Below, piece by piece: positions 30,614 through 36,003 of a DNA stretch of 36,003 nt (its first letter is position 1; every line of letters starts with the position of its first letter). A program made the translations under genes and the position numbers. Below the pieces are notes generated by a model, which did no database searches, was not told where the DNA came from, and was given only the letters and a program-made list of their open reading frames with translations. Origin of the DNA: Candidatus Stahliibacteriota bacterium (GTDB taxonomy: Bacteria; Hydrothermota; Tepidihabitantia; B3-TA06); contig SOJW01000004.1 of NCBI GenBank assembly GCA_004375895.1, forward strand, positions 1 to 36,003. Reading direction: 5' to 3'.

Positions 30614-31971
30614 CCGATCCTCCTCAATTCTTTTTCGTCAAAGGATGGAAAACCCTGTTCCACCCGCGCATAAATTGTTCTTCGATAAAGGCACGGATGA
30701 TAGGGAAGACCTTCCATCACATCTAAATAGGGGTTCAAAAGCCTTGCGTTCCGGGCTGACTGAAAACCGATACGGGCCATAAAAACCGGGCAGCCTTTAA
30801 GGTGTGTGCGTGGCTTCAGGCCATTTGCCCTGGCGCAGTCGCCGACGAATATAAGGTTGGCGCGTAACTCCTCGGGGATATCACCCTTGTAGTCACCGAC
30901 GACTACACCCAAGGGTCTGGGGCGCTCCTGATGCGGCTCCTGGTCCAGAAGCCGGAAGAGAAACCTTGCCGAAGGATTCACCTTCTCCTGGCTACGCCAC
31001 GCACGGTAGTGGTTGATGGAGTAAATCGCCTCGGCAACGAAACCGATGCACCCGCCCAGGCAGCGTTTTCCATCATGCACCTGGCCCTCGAAGTAGCGGA
31101 TGTAGGGGCTGAGGCTATTGATATCAGGCTCGTTGAAGGCACCTAAAGGCAATGGTTCGATCTTCTCTTCTGAAATGATCTCGATTTCCTTCAAATCACA
31201 CGGCCCCAGACCGCGCTCTGCTGCTAATCTGAGATGAGTGATCTTTGCTGGATCGAACCCTACCAGATGCGTCGCTAAAGCGTCCGCAGCCACCGCGTTG
31301 CGAGAAGCGATAAGTATTCCCAGAGGATAAGGGTCAGGACAGCCTGCACCGTTGCGCCCCAGGGTGATGCCGTCTATTATAACCAGATCGGGTGGATAGG
31401 CGGCAAGCACGTCAACGATCTTTCGATCCAGATCGTAGTGATGTCCGTGCAGCCTGACAGATCGCTTGATTAAACCGATGAGGAGCTTTACAGCGCCGCT
31501 TATGTCGGTCTGGGCGTGGATTTTGAGCTTGGGCACGAATACCCGGATGCCGTCCTGAGCAAATATAAATGGTATCGGCAGCTCCTCATGAATCTGGCCA
31601 TATTGAACCTTGATCGTTCCGTCGTGCACCGCCTCGGCAAGGTTGAGAAAACGTATCCATTCCTCGTGGCAGAGTCTTGCGTAACCGGATTTGCGATAGG
31701 CGTAGCGCATGGGCACCATGAGCCCGCAGTCCTCGAAAAGAACGCGGTCAGCGGCTCCAGATTCCCTCAGTGCCCTGAATATCGCCCGGAGCAGTTCCGG
31801 ATGGGTGTAGGCGTGCTCTGCGTATCTCGTGGCCTGAACCAGATTGGGCTTGATGAACGCGCGGGGTTTGGGTTCAATGTCCAAGGTCTTGATCGCTTTA
31901 TAGACAAAATCCTGAATGGCCGTTGTGTCGTAGCGCTCAACCCGTTTGATTATGACTTTTTCTCTACTCAT
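30610..31971 (-). CDS. DUF362 protein
   Basis: 453 residues. K-P-N-L-V-Q, H-P-E-L-L-R-A-I, F-E-D-C-G, then F-V-P-K-L-K-I-H and G-A-V-K-L-L-I-G-L-I, followed by D-L-V-I-I-D-G-I, A-V-A-A-D-A-L-A-T, is the DUF362 order. DUF362 proteins are often linked to Fe-S chemistry, but cysteines here are few and no ferredoxin motif is present. The C-terminal 150 residues contain R-C-L-G-G-C-I-G-F and V-F-V-G-D-C-A-R-A-N-like segments with paired Cys. The ATG at 31971 is chosen because it starts the conserved part; a GTG at 32013 lies in a palindromic repeat. No ribosome site is obvious. Overlaps rmuC by 4 bases. Confidence 0.85.
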   Translation of the reverse strand: MSREKVIIKRVERYDTTAIQDFVYKAIKTLDIEPKPRAFIKPNLVQATRYAEHAYTHPELLRAIFRALRESGAADRVLFEDCGLMVPMRYAYRKSGYARLCHEEWIRFLNLAEAVHDGTIKVQYGQIHEELPIPFIFAQDGIRVFVPKLKIHAQTDISGAVKLLIGLIKRSVRLHGHHYDLDRKIVDVLAAYPPDLVIIDGITLGRNGAGCPDPYPLGILIASRNAVAADALATHLVGFDPAKITHLRLAAERGLGPCDLKEIEIISEEKIEPLPLGAFNEPDINSLSPYIRYFEGQVHDGKRCLGGCIGFVAEAIYSINHYRAWRSQEKVNPSARFLFRLLDQEPHQERPRPLGVVVGDYKGDIPEELRANLIFVGDCARANGLKPRTHLKGCPVFMARIGFQSARNARLLNPYLDVMEGLPYHPCLYRRTIYARVEQGFPSFDEKELRRIG

Positions 31972-31998
31972 GCGGTAACAGCACTCCGAAAAACCCGG

Positions 31999-32064
31999 GT
32001 AGGGGCACGGCACAGCGTACCCCTTGAGTGTATTTTGCGCTCATAGGGTATGCCGTGTCCCTAC
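31999..32064. repeat. GTAGGGGCACGGCA...TGCCGTGTCCCTAC palindromic unit
   Basis: 31999-32012 pairs with 32051-32064 (13 of 14), with a smaller TACCC...GGGTA pair inside. It shares the GTAGGG...CCCTAC ends, but not the inner sequence, with the RAYT-linked palindromes. It separates the fusion-enzyme gene from DUF362. The T-run at about 32067-32073 follows it on the plus strand, where no gene is read. Confidence 0.7.
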
Positions 32065-32081
32065 GGCTTTTTTGATTCAAT

Positions 32082-34283
32082 CTATCCTCCATCCTCGGGT
32101 GCAAAACGGGTCCAGTAGCCAAGAACCCGCAGGATACCTTCAAGTTTTTCTCTCCAGACTGATTTCGGCAATAGCTCAAGCTTCTTCGCTGCCAGATCGA
32201 GATGCTGGCGCGATAGCCTCTGGTTGAATTTCAAAGCGTCGTAGCGGCGGTAAAGCTCTAAAATCTCCTCCGCGCCCTCCGAGGTTCCCAGAGACAAAAG
32301 GTGCAGAAGCTTTTTGCGGTCCTCATCGGTGGCCGCGTGAACGGTGTGTATAAGCTGGGCCGTAAGCTTGCCCTTCTTGATGTCGGTGAACCGGGACTTA
32401 AGGCTCACGGTGGACGCGGCTAAAAGATCCTTGGCGTCGTCGTATATCTGAAAGGCTACGCCCAGCTCCCTGCCGAACTCCCGCATGGCGGTGGTGGCAT
32501 CATCGGGGGCCTTGGCTAAAACCGCACCCGCCTCGGTCGCCGCCTCCAGAAGCGCGCCGGTCTTGAGACGTATGAGTTCAATGTAGTCGTCGACCGTTTT
32601 ATCCTCGATCTCGGCTGGCGAGAAGTTGATGTCGCGCACCTCGCCTTCGGATGCCTCCAGGCCGGAACGGCAACCTACACTGATGAGGCGAACCAGGGTT
32701 TCCTTGTCCACCCCATCGCGCTCTTGATAGGAAGCAAGCATCTGGAAGCCTTTGATCAGGAGCGCGTCGCCCGCAGTAATCGCGTGCCCCACCCCGTATT
32801 TTCGATGCAAGGTCTCTGCCCCACGTCTCCACTCCCCGCCGTCTATGATGTCATCGTGCACCAGCGATGCGGTATGGCTAACCTCGTATGCCAAAGCCAC
32901 AGGAAGGAGCTCTTCTACATCCGCCCCCAGCGCCTGTCCTACAAGGAGAACGAGCACCGCTCGAAGCCGCTTTCCCCCTCTCAGCAGGACCTCGTTCACC
33001 ATTCGATGCAGATGGGTATCGTCGGTAAAAAGGGTCTTTAGTTCCCGATTGATCTGCTCGCGCTCATCACGTATGATCTCATCCAGTTCGTCCGCGATAA
33101 GGGCAAAGGACGCTTTCTCTATAAGCTCGTATGCTCGGCGATGACCTTCTGTTGACGAGAGAAGGATTCCCAACCCCTCACGGATCGAGGAATCATCACG
33201 CCCCTTTCCCAGAATCAAGCGAACCAGATGATTGTCAGTAAGAAAGGGTTTCAGACGGTTGTCCCAGCGGCGTTCGTGCTCTGTGAAGTGTTCATGCACC
33301 CTGTCCTGGTATCGCTTGAGCGCTTTGGAATCGCCGTCAAGATACTCTAGAGCGGCGTCGGCCGCGAATAGAGCGGACTTGCGTGCCTGATAGATGCCTC
33401 CGCCGTGGATGATTGAGCCAACGCCAGCGGCATCGCCGATGGCCATCAATCCATCGCCGTAGATCGGTTTGCGCAGCCTCATCGGCACCTTGCCCCCGTC
33501 CTGACGGACGCGCGGCAAATCCCGAGGAATGCCTAAACGAGGCAGCTGACCGGATATAAACTCATTCAGTTCTTTAAGCAGGGATACCCGCCGCGCGCGT
33601 ATCACGTCCATGCTAGTACCAACTCCGGCGAGGAGGATATCTTTCTTTGGGAAGAGCCAGAAGTAGCCCTCAGGGATACGGGAAGGCAGGAAGTGGAACT
33701 CGATTGCTTCACCAAACGCACGGTCGAGTACCGGTTGATCTGATTGCAGCCAGACCTGGGCGGTGATCCCCATGCCCTGGTAGGAAAATGGTTCAAGTCC
33801 CAGGTTACGTTCAAGCATTGAGGCGTTGCCGCCGGCTGCGTGGATGATGAGAGGTGCTTCGATGCTGATCTGTTCTTGCGGGGTGTTAGCCATAACCTGC
33901 CAGCGGTTACTCAATCTGAGGAGGGCTGTAATCTGGGCGTGTTCGATGAACTGAGCCTTTGCCGCCCGCTTCTGTAGCCAGCGGTCGTAGACTGAACGTT
34001 TTACGGTGATCCCCGATTGGTTTTCATGCTCAGTCGATATGGTAAGCGCCGAACCATCGGGTCCAAAGATTCGCGCCTGAGAAATCCTGCGTTCGATAAT
34101 TTTCTCTGGTGGGGCTCCGAACTCCAAAAGCTCGCCGGTCTGAATAGCGCCGCCGCAGGGCTTCTCGCGGTCAAGTGAGGTCTTTTCCAGAACCACCACC
34201 CTTAACCCGGCCTCTGATAGCTGATAAGCCGCCTGTGATCCGGCAGGCCCGGCACCCACTATCAAAACGTCAGATTCGATCAC
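32082..34283 (-). CDS. Geranylgeranyl-reductase-like / polyprenyl diphosphate synthase fusion
   Basis: 733 residues, two enzymes in one chain. Residues 1-385 are an FAD-dependent reductase of the geranylgeranyl reductase family: V-G-A-G-P-A-G-S at 9-16, K-P-C43-G-G-A, and G-D-A-A-G-V-G-S-I-I-H-G-G-G-I at 283-297. Residues about 405-733 are a trans-isoprenyl diphosphate synthase: R-G-G-K-R-L-R at 435-441, first Asp-rich motif D477-D-I-I-D481, second D615-D-A-K-D619 followed by D-I-K-K-G-K-L-T-A-Q-L. Both halves keep their motifs. The combination implies making a prenyl chain and saturating it, for membrane lipids, quinone tails or carotenoids. Overlaps YIP1 by 4 bases (ATGA). Confidence 0.92.
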   Translation of the reverse strand: MIESDVLIVGAGPAGSQAAYQLSEAGLRVVVLEKTSLDREKPCGGAIQTGELLEFGAPPEKIIERRISQARIFGPDGSALTISTEHENQSGITVKRSVYDRWLQKRAAKAQFIEHAQITALLRLSNRWQVMANTPQEQISIEAPLIIHAAGGNASMLERNLGLEPFSYQGMGITAQVWLQSDQPVLDRAFGEAIEFHFLPSRIPEGYFWLFPKKDILLAGVGTSMDVIRARRVSLLKELNEFISGQLPRLGIPRDLPRVRQDGGKVPMRLRKPIYGDGLMAIGDAAGVGSIIHGGGIYQARKSALFAADAALEYLDGDSKALKRYQDRVHEHFTEHERRWDNRLKPFLTDNHLVRLILGKGRDDSSIREGLGILLSSTEGHRRAYELIEKASFALIADELDEIIRDEREQINRELKTLFTDDTHLHRMVNEVLLRGGKRLRAVLVLLVGQALGADVEELLPVALAYEVSHTASLVHDDIIDGGEWRRGAETLHRKYGVGHAITAGDALLIKGFQMLASYQERDGVDKETLVRLISVGCRSGLEASEGEVRDINFSPAEIEDKTVDDYIELIRLKTGALLEAATEAGAVLAKAPDDATTAMREFGRELGVAFQIYDDAKDLLAASTVSLKSRFTDIKKGKLTAQLIHTVHAATDEDRKKLLHLLSLGTSEGAEEILELYRRYDALKFNQRLSRQHLDLAAKKLELLPKSVWREKLEGILRVLGYWTRFAPEDGG

Positions 34284-34963
34284 CTGGAAAAGCCGAAACG
34301 CAGAGCCGCCATTGCAAGAGATAAAAGTATCCAGGGAATGATCACCGAAAGATAACTCTTAACCTTAGGAACATTGGCAACAACTGAAAAGCCCAGCCCC
34401 ATAATGATTAACCGCCACACGGTAAAGAAGTCAATCTGGGCGGCAAGACGATAAAGATAAGTGTTCGGTTTAAGGACGGGTAGAAGAGCGAACGAGGTTT
34501 GAATGTCAAGCCGTTGCAGTATCAATGTAAGGGTAACGATCAGAACCATCCCCAGGACATTTATCAAACTACTGTAAGAAACCACCGCAAAGGACCTCGT
34601 GAAACTGATTTTCCCACCCAAGATGGAAAAAAGCGCCCAGAAGAAAAGTGTGGCTAGGATGGCTCCGCCACCGCTTATAAGGATTCCTCCAAGAGCATTT
34701 AATGCAACGCTCACGGGCGAGCGCATAGTTGTCGTAACTACCGCTATCTGCTCCTGGCTCATCTCAACGCCTCCGGGCAGTTGCTGACGCATGGCATCCA
34801 GCCATACCTCCGTCGGGAGCAAAAGACGGGGCAAAACACTGGCTACGGCAGCCGCAAGTATCAAGATAATGAACGGCACAAGCCAGCGGGGTCGCTCATC
34901 TAGATCTGTGAACAGTTCGTTGGGCGCTACAAATACGGATAGAAGGCGCCTGCCTTCGCTCAA
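34280..34963 (-). CDS. YIP1-family membrane protein
   Basis: 227 residues with about five hydrophobic helices (33-50, 88-118, 127-150, 180-200, 205-222). The N-terminal P-N-E-L-F-T-D-L-D-E-R-P-R-W-L-V-P-F is the Yip1-domain opening common in bacterial and archaeal copies. The role in bacteria is unknown; the family is linked to membrane trafficking in eukaryotes. It overlaps the genes on both sides by 4 bases, so it is co-translated between the sigma-54 activator and the isoprenoid fusion enzyme, suggesting a membrane role linked to the lipid made. Confidence 0.85.
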   Translation of the reverse strand: MSEGRRLLSVFVAPNELFTDLDERPRWLVPFIILILAAAVASVLPRLLLPTEVWLDAMRQQLPGGVEMSQEQIAVVTTTMRSPVSVALNALGGILISGGGAILATLFFWALFSILGGKISFTRSFAVVSYSSLINVLGMVLIVTLTLILQRLDIQTSFALLPVLKPNTYLYRLAAQIDFFTVWRLIIMGLGFSVVANVPKVKSYLSVIIPWILLSLAMAALRFGFSR

Positions 34964-36003
34964 AACTCCTCCTTCTCAAGACCCAGTTCCTTCTTGAGTC
35001 GCGACAGGTAACTGGGTTGAATTCCCAGCATCTGGGCGGCCTTTTTATGGTTGCCCCTTGTCTTCTTAAGGGTGTGATACAGATACTGGCTTTTGAACTC
35101 CTGCACCGCCTCAAGCCAGGGCTTATCTTCGGCAAAGATATCTGCACGCTCCTCGTGCGGACCCTTGCCTATAACGATATCCTGAGCTCGAATCGAGAAA
35201 CCGTGGGAGAGCACAAACGCTCGTTCAACCACGTTGCGCAGCTCGCGTATGTTCCCTGGCCACTCGTAAGCTCTAAGCTTGGCCAGAGCGGCAGCCTCAA
35301 CCCCATCAATCCCCTTGGTGGTTTCCATGTTGAAGAGTTTTATGAAGTGCTCTACCAGAAGAGGGATGTCATCCTTTCGATCACGCAACGGTGCAAGTTC
35401 AATCGGGAAAACGTTTATCCGGTAGTATAGGTCTTCACGAAATTTCTTTTCGCGGATAAGTACAGGTAAATCCTGATTGCTTGCGGTGATAACGCGTACA
35501 TCCACACTCAGTCGCTCTTTGCCTCCCAGTCGCTCGAACTCCTTGTTCTCGATGAAGCGCAACATCTTGACCTGGGTCTCAAGCCCCAGATCGCCGATCT
35601 CGTCAAGGAAGAGGGTCCCTTTGTGTGCCTGCTCGAACTTACCCTCCTTACGCGTGGTAGCCCCGGTAAAGGCACCCTTTTCATAACCGAAGAGCTCACT
35701 CTCGATCAGGGTGGTGGGGATGGCCGCGCAGCTAACTATCAAGAAAGGCCCCTCCTGACGCGGGCTCTCCAGATGTATGTAGCGTGCCAGGAGCTCCTTG
35801 CCCGTTCCGCTCTCGCCTGTTATGATGACCGTTGTGTTCGAGGACGCCACGCGCTTTGCAAGATCAATCGCCTCCATTAGCCTTGGATCACGGCCGACGA
35901 TCCGGTATCTGAGTTCCTGCGCCGCCTCGATCGCCCGCTTGGAGGCTCGAAGGTCCATGTATTCCTGGGCATTTCGCAGAACCTGGACCGCCTGCCCTGC
36001 AAG
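34960..36003 (-). CDS. Sigma-54-dependent transcriptional activator (N-terminus beyond window)
   Basis: An NtrC-type AAA+ activator. In the visible part: I-V-G-R-D-P-R-L opening, Walker A G-E-S-G-T-G-K-E, the sigma-54-contact loop G-A-F-T-G-A, Walker B G-T-L-F-L-D-E-I-G-D, sensor segment F-R-E-D-L-Y-Y-R-I-N-V-F-P-I, W-P-G-N-I-R-E-L-R-N, and a Fis-type helix-turn-helix G-N-H-K-K-A-A-Q-M-L-G-I...L-S-R-L-K-K at the end. The frame runs open to the window edge (A-G-Q-A-V-Q-V-L-R-N-A-Q-E-Y before the first Met at 35958), reading like a sensor-domain end plus linker, so the signal-receiving domain is cut off. Its stop overlaps YIP1 (ATGA). No -24/-12 promoter (GGCAC-N5-TTGC) was noticed in the window. 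Confidence 0.95.
   Translation of the reverse strand, partial: LAGQAVQVLRNAQEYMDLRASKRAIEAAQELRYRIVGRDPRLMEAIDLAKRVASSNTTVIITGESGTGKELLARYIHLESPRQEGPFLIVSCAAIPTTLIESELFGYEKGAFTGATTRKEGKFEQAHKGTLFLDEIGDLGLETQVKMLRFIENKEFERLGGKERLSVDVRVITASNQDLPVLIREKKFREDLYYRINVFPIELAPLRDRKDDIPLLVEHFIKLFNMETTKGIDGVEAAALAKLRAYEWPGNIRELRNVVERAFVLSHGFSIRAQDIVIGKGPHEERADIFAEDKPWLEAVQEFKSQYLYHTLKKTRGNHKKAAQMLGIQPSYLSRLKKELGLEKEEF

Noticed and set aside
32065-32075. T-run after the 31999-32064 palindrome as a terminator
   Set aside because: It is on the plus strand, where no gene is read; genes on both sides run on the minus strand.
34960-36003. Sigma-54 promoter controlled by the activator inside the window
   Set aside because: No GGCAC-N5-TTGC-like site was seen ahead of the genes; its targets may lie outside.

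Overview
Kind of organism. The window reads as chromosome from an anaerobic, Gram-negative bacterium of an under-sampled lineage. It has a bacterial 16S rRNA 3' end with an anti-Shine-Dalgarno, an outer-membrane LptD-type assembly protein, lipoproteins, a secreted beta-propeller with a FlgD/Por-type C-terminal domain, a four-subunit pyruvate:ferredoxin oxidoreductase and an MglB/MglA pair. The style (SBBP and YCF48-type propellers, palindrome-rich spacers, MglA next to energy genes) recalls candidate phyla such as WOR-3 and its relatives. That placement is inference; the partial 16S gene at 1-503 could settle it.

Layout. 1-1500: 3' part of an rRNA gene that ends in its own hairpin with no 23S behind it, a 52-residue Cys-rich protein, a palindromic element and an initiator tRNA. 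1590-5343: a catalytic/non-catalytic M16 peptidase pair and a methyltransferase. 5350-11200: a repeat-rich accessory stretch with a RAYT transposase inside its own palindromes, a small membrane protein, a seven-bladed propeller lipoprotein, an AT-rich two-gene operon (PPP-type phosphatase plus a membrane PLD-like/HAD fusion), and two copies of compound short-period repeat arrays. 11222-14248: urocanate hydratase and an AT-rich DUF4238 gene. 14543-18607: the operon porG-porD-porA-porB-mglB-mglA. 18691-20278 (minus): def, fabD and a zinc-ribbon protein. 20408-25331 (minus): an SBBP propeller, then transglutaminase and lptD. 25385-27589: an inverted-repeat-bounded block with a glutamine amidotransferase and a three-gene operon ending in a PemK/MazF toxin. 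27586-29547 (minus): an isocitrate/isopropylmalate-type dehydrogenase, a shortened creatininase-like gene and a frameshifted four-helix-bundle (23S-IVP) gene. 29606-36003 (minus): sigma-54 activator (cut by the edge), YIP1 protein, a geranylgeranyl-reductase/polyprenyl-synthase fusion, DUF362 and RmuC.

How it works together. Core metabolism sits in tight operons with 4-base ATGA overlaps. Many promoters fit TTGACA, a 16-base (sometimes 17) spacer, then TATAAT. In at least six genes the start codon lies only 5-8 bases after the -10 box, so their mRNAs are probably leaderless. Spacers hold several independent repeat families: GTAGGGG...CCCCTAC palindromes tied to the RAYT gene, GTCATYGCGAG...CGCGATGAC units, and degenerate 7- and 11-base arrays whose sequence matches the flanks and 3' end of the four-helix-bundle gene. 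The least explained pieces are those arrays, the phosphatase/PLD-HAD operon and the isoprenoid fusion enzyme.
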